DNA from: Thermoactinospora rubra
Lineage (GTDB): Bacteria; Actinomycetota; Actinomycetes; Streptosporangiales; Streptosporangiaceae
Direction of reading: 5' to 3'
Assembly: GCF_002093975.1 (NCBI RefSeq)
Contig: NZ_MSZZ01000023.1
Location: forward strand, 140,964-204,963
DNA length: 64,000 bases
Shown here: piece by piece, positions 24,995 through 33,720 of the stretch
Position numbering within the stretch: the stretch's first letter is position 1
Layout: each line of letters starts with the position of its first letter
Made by a program: the position numbers and the translations under genes
The notes under the pieces: generated by a model
Database searches by the model: none
Told to the model about the DNA's origin: nothing
Seen by the model: the letters and a program-made list of their open reading frames with translations, nothing else

Positions 24995-25807
24995 ATGGGT
25001 TTTCCCAAGAAGAAGGAAACCGGCGCCGAGCCCGAGCCGGCGCAGCAGAGCCAGCGGCAGAGCCAGATGTGGAGCCCGTACGACGACGGTCCCCGCACCC
25101 GCGGGCCGTTCTGGTTCATCGTCGGCGGCGTCGTCGTGCTCGCCGCGCTCGTCGTGGCGCTCATGGTGATGTTCAACGCCGACCCGCCGGCCCCCGCGGC
25201 CACCGAGGCCCGGCCGACCTCCGACCCGCTGCCCACGGCCCCGCCCGGCAAGTACGGCTTCGCCGACCAGCGCAAGACCGACCCCGACCCGCTCACCGTC
25301 AAGGAGCTGTTCCCGTCCGCCAAGGTCGTGGTCGACGGGCGCCAGTACACCATGACCATCACGCGCAAGGACAAGAAGTGCGCGGACGCGGTGGTCGGCG
25401 AGAAGCTGCAGAAGGCGCTCAAGGACGGCAAGTGCACGCAGGTCATCCGCGCGAGCTTCCGCGACGCCAAGGGTGAGATCATCGGTACCGTCGGCGTGGC
25501 CAACCTGCTCGACACCAAGGCCGCCGACAAGGCCAGCAAGGCGGGCGGCAAGGGCGAGCGCCAGGACTACGTCAAGCCGCTGCCCGGCAAGGACAAGGTG
25601 ACCAAGTTCCTCGGTTCCGGTGAGGCCGGGGCGCAGGTCTGGACCCACGGGCACTACGCGGTCATGATCTGGTTCCAGTTCAAGGACGGCCACAAGCCGG
25701 ACAAGAAGGAGGGCAAGCGGCTCTTCCAGGCGGCCGACGACATCACCCAGAACACCGTGTTCAAGGCGCTCGACGGGCGTTCCCTCTCGGGGGCCGCGGG
25801 AGGCTAG
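24995..25807 (+). CDS. Bitopic membrane protein with paralogous C-terminal domain
   Basis: A protein of 270 residues: a short polar cytoplasmic N-terminus, one membrane helix (about 39-60, FWFIVGGVVVLAALVVALMV), a Pro-rich linker, and a C-terminal domain (about 98-262). That domain aligns along its length with the C-terminus of the next large protein, including two conserved Cys (DKKCADAVV and DGKCTQVIRA). No known family was recognised. ATG 24995 lies 6 nt after TAATCT with no Shine-Dalgarno, so the gene is probably leaderless. Confidence 0.72.
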   Translation: MGFPKKKETGAEPEPAQQSQRQSQMWSPYDDGPRTRGPFWFIVGGVVVLAALVVALMVMFNADPPAPAATEARPTSDPLPTAPPGKYGFADQRKTDPDPLTVKELFPSAKVVVDGRQYTMTITRKDKKCADAVVGEKLQKALKDGKCTQVIRASFRDAKGEIIGTVGVANLLDTKAADKASKAGGKGERQDYVKPLPGKDKVTKFLGSGEAGAQVWTHGHYAVMIWFQFKDGHKPDKKEGKRLFQAADDITQNTVFKALDGRSLSGAAGG

Positions 25808-25903
25808 ACATTCGGGTGATGTGGGCACGAAAGGGATGACCGATTCGACCGGGAACACTCATACCGGCGTGACGATCTCCCGAGTCTCGCTACGCTCTCG
25901 CTT

Positions 25904-28894
25904 ATGGACGAGCGCGACGTGACCGATCGCTCGGCCGCGCCGGCGACGCCCCCGCCGAGTTTCGGCAGGCTGCAGTCCCGGTCCGAGGCCGACCATCCCT
26001 CCGCGCTTCCCGAGTCCGGCCCCGGTCCCCAGGACCGTCCCTCCCCCTACCCGAGTGCCGAACCCGGCCCGGCCGAGCCGGACGCGACGGCCGGCAGGCA
26101 GGACCCACCGGCCGCAGGCGGCTCGCCCGAGCCCGCTGGGCTTTCCAATCCAGACGGCCCCGGTGCGCGTCCTGATCTCGCCCACCCCGGTGGGCGCCCT
26201 GAGCTGGCCCACGCTGGTGAGCGCCCGGACCTCGCGCGCCCCGGCGGGCCTTCTGAAACCACCGGCCCCGGCATGCCGTCCGAAGCCGTCCACCCTGGCG
26301 GGCCGTCTGAAGCCGCCAGCCCCGCCGGGCCGTCCGAAGCCGCGCACCCCGGGCAGCCGGTCCCGTTCCAGGGCGCGCCCGCACCCTTCCCGCAGCCGCC
26401 CGGTGCCCCTTCTCCGGCACCCCACCCCGCCGACCCTGGGCCCTTCCCGTACGGCGGAGCCGCCCCGTCGGCGCCTCCGGCGTCATGGCAGCGCGAGCCG
26501 GAGCCACGGTCGCCGTGGGCCCCCGGCGACAGCGGTGCGGCGCCCACCCCGCCCGGCGACACCGGCCCGGCCTGGACCCAGTTCAACGTCCAGTCGCCCG
26601 AGCCCGTCCGCCCGCCGATCCCCGTCTACCCCGGCCCGCCTCCCGGGCTGCCGGCTCCCGAGGACCCTCCAGCGGACCGCGACGCCACCACACCGGCCCA
26701 GGCCATGCCGAGGTTCCACCCCGCCTACGGCCACGACGACCCGAGCGGCGAGCCGGACCCCGAGCAGACCTACGACGCCCGCCGGCTCCGGCAGGAGCTG
26801 TGGCCGCATCGCGAGACGGCCGAGACGCTTCAGAGCCCGCATGCGGTCGAACCGCCCGCTACGTCACCTCAGACCCACAAGGCGGTCGGAAGTCCTGAGA
26901 CGCCGCTTCAGACTCCCGAGGCCTTTCGAACTCCCGAGGAGCTCCAAGCTCCTGGGGCACGTCACGGCTCGGAGCACTCACAAAGCTCGGAGCCGCTGCA
27001 GGGTTCAGAGTCGTTTCAGAGCTCCCATGCGTTCCGGGGCACGGATGCGCTCCGGGGCACGGACGAGTTCCGGACACCCGAGCCGCCTCCCGCCCAGCCG
27101 CCTTCCGGGCCCAACTCCCCGGCCCCTGCCTTCCCGCCCGCGTCCCAGGTCGAGGCGCCGGGCAGGCCCGTCCCCGGTGACGTCCTCGACTCGCCCGCCG
27201 CGAGCGCCGAGCACGCGCCGCAGGAGGGCGTCACCTCGCCTGCCTCGCTCACGCCGCCAACCGGCGAGAACCTCACCGCGGACTTCACTCGGCCCACCGG
27301 CGAAGCGCCCACGCCCGCCACCGGGATGCCCGTTGCGGCCTTCCCGGCACCGAACCAGGCGGCATCGGACCAGTCGACGCCGAACCAGGACACCGCTCAG
27401 CCAGGCGAGCCCACCACCACCGAAACGGCCGGTCAGGACAACCCGCCCGCCTTCACGCCCCTGCACCCGTGGGAGGTGCCGGACGGCGACGCCGGGCCGT
27501 ACGACTGGTTCGCCGACCCGCCCCTCGACGGCGAGCAGCCGCGACCGGAGCCGCAGGGGGGCTGGCAGCCTCCGCAGGGGTTCACGGCCGCGGCGGCCGG
27601 CATGCAGGTGTGGCCCGCCCCCGTCTCCGACAGCCCGGTGATGCCGCCCTGGCCCGCGGCGACCGGCGAGCCCCTGGACGGCGACCACGACAGCACGGCC
27701 CCCTCCGGGCAGGCCGCCTTCCCGGAGAGGCCGGAGCAGGCCGTGCCCACCGAGGAAGCGGAGAAAACGGAGGAATCCCCCTCCGCGGAAGCCGGGTCCG
27801 AGAGGACCGAACCTGACAGGCACGAGCCAGAGAGGGCCGAGACGCCGCAACCCGAACGGCCCGCGGAAGCGCCCGGCGCCGAGAGGCCCGGACCGGATCC
27901 CTCCACGGAGATCGCCGTCGCCCGGCAGGATCCCTCCACCGAGCACCCGTCCGACGCTCCGGCAGACCGTGGCGGCGCCTTCGACCCGTCCGTCACCGTC
28001 CCGGTCACGCGCCCCGCCGAGCCGGGCGACGTCCCCGTATGGCCCAGGCCCTTCCCCCACGAGGAGGCGCAGCAGGCTTCCGGCCCGATCGTCGTCAGCC
28101 CCGCCGCGCCGTGGCCCTCGGAGCAGCCCGGCCACGTACCGCAGCCGCCTCCTCCGCCGCAGCCGGGCAACGGCAGGAAGGCCCTGTTCGCCACGATCAG
28201 CGTGCTCGTGGTGGCGGGTGTCGCGACGGGCGGCTTCTTCGTGTACCGCTCGATGAACGCCTCCCCCGGCACGACCGGAGCCGTCGCCAGCGCGACTCCC
28301 ACCGCGGCCGCCAGTCCCCCGCCCGAGACGGTCGCCTCCACCCCCGCGGCCAGCCCTCAGGCGGCGGTCCTCGATTCGGAGGAGACCGACCCTCGCGCCA
28401 TGTCGCTGTCCGAGGCGTTCCCGGAGAAGAAGATCAAGATCGGCAAGACGGTCTACACTCGCGTCGCCACCTCGCTGTCCAAGGACTGCGAGAAGGCCGC
28501 GTCCGGCCCGTTCGCCGACGCGCTGCGCGAGGAAGGCTGTTCCAGGGTCCTGCGCGCCACCTACGTCGACGGCAAGCGCCGCTACGCCGTCACCACCGGC
28601 ATCGCCGTCATGCCCACCAAGGACGCCGCCGCGAAGGCCGACAAGGCCAAGAACCTCGGCCGCAACCTGTGGTTCCGCGCCCTGCCGGGACCACAGGGCA
28701 GCGGCGCCGAACGGGTCGCCATCGCGGGCGGCTACGCGGCCGGCATGCTGTGGGGCCGCTACATCGTCTTCAGCTACGCCACCCACGCCGACGGCCACAC
28801 GCCCACGGCCAAGGAGACGGCCCTGAGCAAGGTCAGCGGCGCGTTCCGCGACGAGACCTCCCGCGTCCTCGAGCGCCGCGCCACCGGCGGCTGA
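25904..28894 (+). CDS. Large Pro-rich bitopic protein with shared C-terminal domain
   Basis: A protein of 996 residues. The first 750 or so are low-complexity and predicted disordered, rich in Pro, Ala, Gly, Glu and Ser, with degenerate repeats such as GGPSEAASPAGPSEAAHPG and later RGTDALRGTDEFRTPE. One membrane helix follows at about 760-782 (LFATISVLVVAGVATGGFFV), then a linker, then a domain at about 833-990 paralogous to the C-terminus of the preceding protein, with both Cys conserved (SKDCEKAAS, EEGCSRVLRA). The ATG lies 7 nt after TACGCT, so a leaderless start is likely. Orientation should place the long tail in the cytoplasm. Function unknown. Confidence 0.75.
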   Translation: MDERDVTDRSAAPATPPPSFGRLQSRSEADHPSALPESGPGPQDRPSPYPSAEPGPAEPDATAGRQDPPAAGGSPEPAGLSNPDGPGARPDLAHPGGRPELAHAGERPDLARPGGPSETTGPGMPSEAVHPGGPSEAASPAGPSEAAHPGQPVPFQGAPAPFPQPPGAPSPAPHPADPGPFPYGGAAPSAPPASWQREPEPRSPWAPGDSGAAPTPPGDTGPAWTQFNVQSPEPVRPPIPVYPGPPPGLPAPEDPPADRDATTPAQAMPRFHPAYGHDDPSGEPDPEQTYDARRLRQELWPHRETAETLQSPHAVEPPATSPQTHKAVGSPETPLQTPEAFRTPEELQAPGARHGSEHSQSSEPLQGSESFQSSHAFRGTDALRGTDEFRTPEPPPAQPPSGPNSPAPAFPPASQVEAPGRPVPGDVLDSPAASAEHAPQEGVTSPASLTPPTGENLTADFTRPTGEAPTPATGMPVAAFPAPNQAASDQSTPNQDTAQPGEPTTTETAGQDNPPAFTPLHPWEVPDGDAGPYDWFADPPLDGEQPRPEPQGGWQPPQGFTAAAAGMQVWPAPVSDSPVMPPWPAATGEPLDGDHDSTAPSGQAAFPERPEQAVPTEEAEKTEESPSAEAGSERTEPDRHEPERAETPQPERPAEAPGAERPGPDPSTEIAVARQDPSTEHPSDAPADRGGAFDPSVTVPVTRPAEPGDVPVWPRPFPHEEAQQASGPIVVSPAAPWPSEQPGHVPQPPPPPQPGNGRKALFATISVLVVAGVATGGFFVYRSMNASPGTTGAVASATPTAAASPPPETVASTPAASPQAAVLDSEETDPRAMSLSEAFPEKKIKIGKTVYTRVATSLSKDCEKAASGPFADALREEGCSRVLRATYVDGKRRYAVTTGIAVMPTKDAAAKADKAKNLGRNLWFRALPGPQGSGAERVAIAGGYAAGMLWGRYIVFSYATHADGHTPTAKETALSKVSGAFRDETSRVLERRATGG

Positions 28895-29401
28895 CGCGCC
28901 CGCCTCGCCACTCCGCGGCCATGGCCTTGACGCTCAACGCGCCGACAACCCCGCCACCGCCGTACAACATGCGGACTCACGGGCCACGCGACCGGCACGC
29001 TGATTCCGGTGGCGAGCGCCAGCGGCGTTCGCCGATCGGTCTGGACGGCGCTCGGAGGCTGATCGGACCGGAATCCCAGCGAGAAGTAGCAGAACCTCGG
29101 AAGACCGAGCATTACGTGATGCAACTAGACGATCTTGAGGACTGTGCGCGGAGGGGGCTCAGCGCCCGGAATGGGCACCGGATGCGCGCCCTGAACCCGA
29201 GCCCGCCGACAGCGTTGCCCGCCACCTGGCCGGGGGCGGTGGTGCCAGTAGGGGCATCGCGCGGATGTCCGGGCCCTTCTTGAGAATCCGCGGTCCCGCG
29301 CATGGATCGCTTTCGCCGCCGGACGGCTCGATCCGATCCTCGCCCGCTTCGCCGGTTTGATCACTGTTTCTCCCGCAAGGCGCCATGCCATGATCGCAGG
29401 C
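28895..29401. other. Gene-poor intergenic region
   Basis: About 500 bp separate the Pro-rich protein gene from the MFS gene. Open frames here have no credible start or protein pattern. CATGAT at 29389-29394 lies 7 nt before the MFS ATG and may be its -10 box. Nothing else could be supported. Confidence 0.45.
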
Positions 29402-30598
29402 ATGACTGCCATGTCCCTGGGCCCCGCCTACAGTCGGCTCTGGACCGCGACGGCGCTGTCCAACTTCGGTGACGGCATCAGAAGCGCCGCGTTGCCCCTG
29501 CTCGCCGCCTCGATGAGCGGCGACCCCGTCATCGTGGCAGGGGTCGCGGTGGCGGGCCAGCTCCCCTGGCTGCTCCTGGGACTGGTCGCCGGAGCGCTGG
29601 TCGATCGGTTCGACCAGCGCCGCCTCGTCGTCCTGGTCGACTGCGGGCGCACGGCTCTGCTGGCGGCGCTGACGGTGGCCGTGCTGACCGGATCCGCCAC
29701 CGTGGCCTGGATCTACGCGGTCGCCTTCGCCTGCGGCGTGGGTGAGACGTTGCGCGACACGGCCACCGCCACCCTGCTGCCTCCCCTCGTGAACGACGCC
29801 GACCTGGAACGCGCGAACGGCCGGCTGGTCAACGCGGAGGTGGCGGGCAACGAGCTGATCGGGCCACCGGTCGGGGGCTATCTGTTCGGCATCGCCATGG
29901 TCCTGCCCATCGCGGTGAACGGCGGCGCGCTGGCCCTCGCCGCGGCTTTGATCTTCAGCCTTCCCCGCGTCTTCGCCCCCGCCCCGAACCCGGGTTCGAA
30001 GGGCCGCATCTGGAGCGAAACCGTGGCGGGCCTGCGCTGGCTGGTCCGCTCACGCCGTATGTTCACGCTGTCGCTGCTGTCGGCCACGTTCGCCTTCGTG
30101 GACAGCATGTGGTTCGTCGTCCTGGTCCTCTTCGTCCAGCAGATACTTCAGCTGCCCGCCGCGATCTACGGTCTCCTGGTCGGCATCGGCGCCGTCGGCG
30201 GCCTGGTCGGCGGCTTCCTCGCCGCCCGCATCGTGCGCCTGCTCGGCCCGGCTCCGGCCCTCGCCGCCTGTCTCCTCGCGGCCGCCGGCGGCCAGCTCGT
30301 GCTCGGCTTGGCCTCGGAGGCCGTCCTGGTCGCTCTCGGGCTGGCTGCCACGAGCGCCGCCTTCGGCGTCTGGGCCGTCGTCGCCCGCACCCAGCGCCAG
30401 CGCGGCACTCCCCGCGGCCTGCTCGGGCGCGTCACCAGCGCCTCGACAACCATGGTGATGACCGCCTCGCCCCTGGGCGCGCTCTTCGGCGGTCTGATCG
30501 GCCGTGAGTACGGCCTGCGCGCGGCCATCCTGCTCGGCGTGCCCGCGCTGGTGGTCGCGGCGTGCGTGGCCTATGCGGTACTGCGGGAGCGGCGATGA
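29402..30598 (+). CDS. MFS transporter
   Basis: A protein of 398 residues with about twelve membrane helices. The motif A loop between helices 2 and 3 is GALVDRFDQRR, and ARTQRQRGTPRGLLGRV is the loop typical of the MFS exporter group related to MefA/enterobactin exporter-like proteins. ATG 29402 is preferred over the upstream ATG at 29390 because of the CATGAT hexamer 7 nt away. It converges on truA with 31 bp between stops. The substrate is unknown. Confidence 0.88.
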   Translation: MTAMSLGPAYSRLWTATALSNFGDGIRSAALPLLAASMSGDPVIVAGVAVAGQLPWLLLGLVAGALVDRFDQRRLVVLVDCGRTALLAALTVAVLTGSATVAWIYAVAFACGVGETLRDTATATLLPPLVNDADLERANGRLVNAEVAGNELIGPPVGGYLFGIAMVLPIAVNGGALALAAALIFSLPRVFAPAPNPGSKGRIWSETVAGLRWLVRSRRMFTLSLLSATFAFVDSMWFVVLVLFVQQILQLPAAIYGLLVGIGAVGGLVGGFLAARIVRLLGPAPALAACLLAAAGGQLVLGLASEAVLVALGLAATSAAFGVWAVVARTQRQRGTPRGLLGRVTSASTTMVMTASPLGALFGGLIGREYGLRAAILLGVPALVVAACVAYAVLRERR

Positions 30599-30629
30599 CC
30601 GGCCGGCTCGAGCGGGTGATGGGCGCTCC

Positions 30630-31658
30630 TCACAGCGTGCGGACGCGACGTGTCCTGGCGGCTTGGGCGGCCAGCTCGTCGTCGGCCGGGTAGACGACCT
30701 CCTCCAGGCACAGCCCCAGCGCCGGCGCCACGTGCACCGCGGAGTCCCGTACGGCTCGCGTCAGCACCTCCCCGGGCCACTCCACCGGCATCCGCCCCTC
30801 GCCCACGGCCAGCAGGCAGCCCACGAGGGCGCGGACCATCGAATGGCAGAATGCGTCGGCGACCACGGTCGCGACGAGGATCCCGTCCTCGCCCCTGACC
30901 CAGTCGAGCCGCCGCAGCTCGCGGATCGTGGTCGCGCCCTCCCGCTTCTTGCAGAAGGCGGCGAAGTCGTGCTCGCCCAGCAGGTGTACGGCGGCCGCGT
31001 TCAGCCGGTCGACGTCCAGGGGCCTGGGGTGCCAGAGCACCTCCTTGCGGCGCAGGGGATCCACGCCTCCCTGGGCGTCGCACACCCGGTACGCATACCG
31101 CCGGGACAGGGCCGAGAAGCGGGCGTCGAAGCCCTCTGGAGCGACGCTGACGCGGTGAACGCGGACGTCCAGGGGCAAGACTCCGGCCAGGCGCCGCAGG
31201 AGCGCTGCGAGCCGCTCGTCCATGTCCCGGGGAAGCGCCTCAGTGTCTTGGGGATGCGCCTCGTTGTCCTGAGAAGCCTCGGTGTCCTGGGGAAGCGCCT
31301 CGGGTGTGCCCGTCGGCTCCAGTCGCTCCTCACCGCCAAGCCGTACCTCGCCGCCGGGCCGCTCCGCCGTACCCCCCAAGGCCGCCGCGAAGCGCTCCGC
31401 GCGGCGGCGATGGCCGAGCACCTCGTCCAGCGCCGGAACCGGCACGTCCACGTGTGCCACCTGCCCACGAGCGTGCACGCCCGCGTCCGTGCGCCCCGCG
31501 ACGGTGAGGTCCACGCCCTCCGGCAGGCGCAGGATCCGGCCGAGCGCCTCCTCCAGCACGCCCTGCACGGTACGCAGGCCCGGCTGGCGGGCCCAGCCGG
31601 AGAAGTCGGTGCCGTCGTAGCCGAGGTCGAGGCGGAGCCGTACCACGGACAATGTCAT
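30630..31658 (-). CDS. truA: tRNA pseudouridine synthase A
   Basis: A protein of 342 residues from ATG at 31658 with a perfect Shine-Dalgarno (AAGGAGG). It makes pseudouridine at positions 38-40 of tRNA anticodon arms. The catalytic Asp is D58 in AGRTDAGVHA; YDGTDFSGWARQPG and FCHSMVRALVG are further signatures. It is longer than the usual 250-290 residues because of an insertion at about 92-150, which contains four imperfect copies of EALPQDT. The rplQ-truA order is normal for the alpha operon. Confidence 0.95.
   Translation of the reverse strand: MTLSVVRLRLDLGYDGTDFSGWARQPGLRTVQGVLEEALGRILRLPEGVDLTVAGRTDAGVHARGQVAHVDVPVPALDEVLGHRRRAERFAAALGGTAERPGGEVRLGGEERLEPTGTPEALPQDTEASQDNEAHPQDTEALPRDMDERLAALLRRLAGVLPLDVRVHRVSVAPEGFDARFSALSRRYAYRVCDAQGGVDPLRRKEVLWHPRPLDVDRLNAAAVHLLGEHDFAAFCKKREGATTIRELRRLDWVRGEDGILVATVVADAFCHSMVRALVGCLLAVGEGRMPVEWPGEVLTRAVRDSAVHVAPALGLCLEEVVYPADDELAAQAARTRRVRTL
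31226..31303 (-). repeat. In-frame minisatellite within truA
   Basis: Imperfect units of 21, 21, 18 and about 16 nt built on GGGGAAGCGCCTCGGTGTCCT encode EALPQDT, EASQDN, EAHPQDT and EALPRDM (residues 120-146). All unit lengths are multiples of three, so the reading frame is kept. Confidence 0.75.
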
Positions 31659-31853
31659 CAAACCTCCTTGGCGTGGAGAGCCCGGGCGCCTCGGCCCAGG
31701 GAAGCGAACACAGCGTGGCGGCACACGGGTCCGGTGGCGGGTGCCGGCGGGATGTGGAGCCTGCGTAAGCCCTCGGCTCGGGTTGGTCCCGAGAACAGTC
31801 CCGACGAAGCGGGAAGATCCGGCCTCAGCCGTAGGAGCAGATCGTATGACGAA

Positions 31854-31883
31854 GGCCCGGCGCCCCCGAGGGGACGCCGGGCC
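31854..31883 (-). terminator. GC-rich hairpin after rplQ
   Basis: GGCCCGGCG pairs with CGCCGGGCC around an interior that can form four more C-G pairs. It lies about 20 nt after the rplQ stop and upstream of truA, so it may end or attenuate the alpha operon. No T-run is present. Confidence 0.65.
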
Positions 31884-31904
31884 CAGGTGTCACCGCCTGC
31901 CGGA

Positions 31905-32513
31905 TCAGGCCTCGTCCTTCTTGGCCTCCGGCTCGGAGGTCTCGGAGCCCTCAGCCTCGGAGGTCTCGGCGGCAGCCTCGGTGGCCTCCTCGTCCTTGGC
32001 CTCAGCCTTGGCCTCGGTCGCCTCCTCGGTCGCCTCCTCGGCGGCCTTGGTCTCGGCGGCGGCCGGAGCGGCGGCAGCGGCGGGCCGCGAGACGCGGGCC
32101 TGGTTCAGCGGCTCGGTCACCAGCTCGATGATCGCCATGGGCGCGTTGTCGCCCTTGCGCGGGCCGATCTTCGTGATGCGGGTGTAGCCGCCGGGACGGT
32201 CGGCGAACTGCGGAGCGATCTCGGAGAACAGCTTCTCCACCACCGCGACCTTGCTCTCCGGGTTCTTGTTGCCGCGGAAGTCCAGACGCGGTGCGCTGCC
32301 CTGGATGACGGCGAGAACCTGGCGGCGGTTGTGCTGGTCGCCCTTCTTGGCCTTGGTGATCAGGCGCTCGGCCAGCGGCCGCAGGCGCTTGGCCTTGGCC
32401 TCGGTGGTGCGGATCTTGCCGTGCTTGAACAGCTCGGTGGCCAGGTTGGCCAGGATGAGCCGCTCGTGCGCGGGGCTGCCGCCAAGACGTGCACCCTTGG
32501 TGGGCTTGGGCAT
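31905..32513 (-). CDS. rplQ: Ribosomal protein L17
   Basis: A protein of 202 residues. The L17 core occupies about residues 1-122 (MPKPTKGARLGGSPAHERLIL, shown in the first 20 residues, then FKHGKIRTTEAKAKRLRP). The last 75 residues form a low-complexity Ala/Glu/Lys tail that ends EPEAKKDEA. Such acidic tails occur in actinobacterial L17 but not in E. coli. It lies downstream of rpoA in the conserved alpha-operon order and upstream of a terminator. Confidence 0.96.
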   Translation of the reverse strand: MPKPTKGARLGGSPAHERLILANLATELFKHGKIRTTEAKAKRLRPLAERLITKAKKGDQHNRRQVLAVIQGSAPRLDFRGNKNPESKVAVVEKLFSEIAPQFADRPGGYTRITKIGPRKGDNAPMAIIELVTEPLNQARVSRPAAAAAPAAAETKAAEEATEEATEAKAEAKDEEATEAAAETSEAEGSETSEPEAKKDEA

Positions 32514-32593
32514 GTCGTTCTCCTTGGAGTGTTAACCCGCCCCGGCCGTGTCAGGTACCGGAGTCGGGCCGCCAGATCCGAAGATCCGCGATG

Positions 32594-33613
32594 TCAGTAC
32601 TGCTCGGTCTCCACGTAGGCGGAGTCGTCGTCGTCGCCGTAGCCGCCGCCGGCCACCGCGCTCGGGTCGAACCCGGGCGGGGAGTCCTTCAGGGCCAGGT
32701 TCATCTCGTGCAGCTTCTGCTTGACCTCTTCGATCGACTTGGCGCCGAAGTTGCGGATGTCGAGCAGGTCCTGCTCGCTGCGGGCGACGAGCTCGCCGAC
32801 GGTGTGGATGCCCTCGCGCTTGAGGCAGTTGTAGGAGCGGACTGTGAGGTTCAGCTCCTCGATCGGCAGCGCCAGGTCGGCCGCCAGGGCGGCGTCGGTC
32901 GGCGACGGGCCGATGTCGATGCCCTCGGCCTCGACGTTGAGCTCGCGGGCCAGGCCGAAGAGCTCGACGAGGGTCTTGCCGGCGGAGGCCACCGCGTCGC
33001 GGGGCTTCATGGCCGGCTTGGTCTCCACGTCCAGGATGAGGCGGTCGAAGTCGGTGCGCTGCTCGACTCGGGTGGCCTCGACCTTGTAGGTGACCTTCAG
33101 GACCGGGGAGTAGATCGAGTCGATCGGGATGCGGCCGATCTCCTGGCCCGGCTGCTTGTTCTGGGCGGCGGAGACGTAGCCGCGACCGCGCTCGACGGTC
33201 AGCTCCATCTCCAGCTTGGCCTTGCCGTTGAGGGTGGCGATGCGCAGCTCGGGGTTGTGGACCTCGACGCCGGCCGGGGGCGCGATGTCGGCGGCGGTGA
33301 CCTCGCCGGGGCCCTGCTTGCGCAGGTACATCACGACCGGCTCGTCGTGCTCGGAGGAGACGACCAGCTCCTTGAGGTTCAGGATGATGTCGGTGACATC
33401 CTCCTTCACGCCCGGAACGGTCGAGAACTCGTGGAGCACGCCCTCGATGCGGATGCTGGTGACGGCCGCGCCCGGGATGGACGACAGCAGGGTGCGCCTC
33501 AGCGAGTTGCCGATGGTGTAGCCGAAGCCCGGCTCCAGTGGCTCGATGACGAACCGGGAGCGGAACTCGTCGATCGACTCCTCGAGCAGAGTCGGGCGCT
33601 GAGCGATCAGCAT
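32594..33613 (-). CDS. rpoA: RNA polymerase alpha subunit
   Basis: A protein of 339 residues. The N-terminal dimerisation domain (about 1-230) holds EPLEPGFGYTIGNSLRRTLL. The C-terminal DNA- and activator-binding domain (about 245-315) holds IEELNLTVRSYNCLKREGIHTV (in part) and the helix-hairpin-helix NFGAKSIEEVKQKL. An acidic tail ends the protein. ATG 33613 has the Shine-Dalgarno GGGGAG at 8 nt. A 15-bp hairpin separates it from rpsD. Confidence 0.98.
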   Translation of the reverse strand: MLIAQRPTLLEESIDEFRSRFVIEPLEPGFGYTIGNSLRRTLLSSIPGAAVTSIRIEGVLHEFSTVPGVKEDVTDIILNLKELVVSSEHDEPVVMYLRKQGPGEVTAADIAPPAGVEVHNPELRIATLNGKAKLEMELTVERGRGYVSAAQNKQPGQEIGRIPIDSIYSPVLKVTYKVEATRVEQRTDFDRLILDVETKPAMKPRDAVASAGKTLVELFGLARELNVEAEGIDIGPSPTDAALAADLALPIEELNLTVRSYNCLKREGIHTVGELVARSEQDLLDIRNFGAKSIEEVKQKLHEMNLALKDSPPGFDPSAVAGGGYGDDDDSAYVETEQY

Positions 33614-33674
33614 GTGGGTTTCTCCCCTGGTGAGGAGCGACGCCCGCTATATGACGCCGCTCTGTTGACAGCCT

Positions 33675-33709
33675 GGGCGTCGTACGGCCGGGCCGGCCGT
33701 ACGACGCCC
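33675..33709 (-). promoter_or_regulatory. Perfect 15-bp hairpin between rpsD and rpoA
   Basis: GGGCGTCGTACGGCC and GGCCGTACGACGCCC form a perfect stem around GGGCC, 11 nt after the rpsD stop. It could terminate, attenuate or act as an RNA processing site ahead of rpoA. Confidence 0.65.
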
Positions 33710-33720
33710 GCGGTGAGCCC

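Noticed and set aside
26130..26370. Repeats resembling a CRISPR array
   Set aside because: The units are degenerate, in-frame protein-coding repeats of the Pro-rich protein, without constant repeats or spacers.
28774..29283. Small open frames in the gap before the MFS gene
   Set aside because: No start signal, no codon-usage pattern and no recognisable product.
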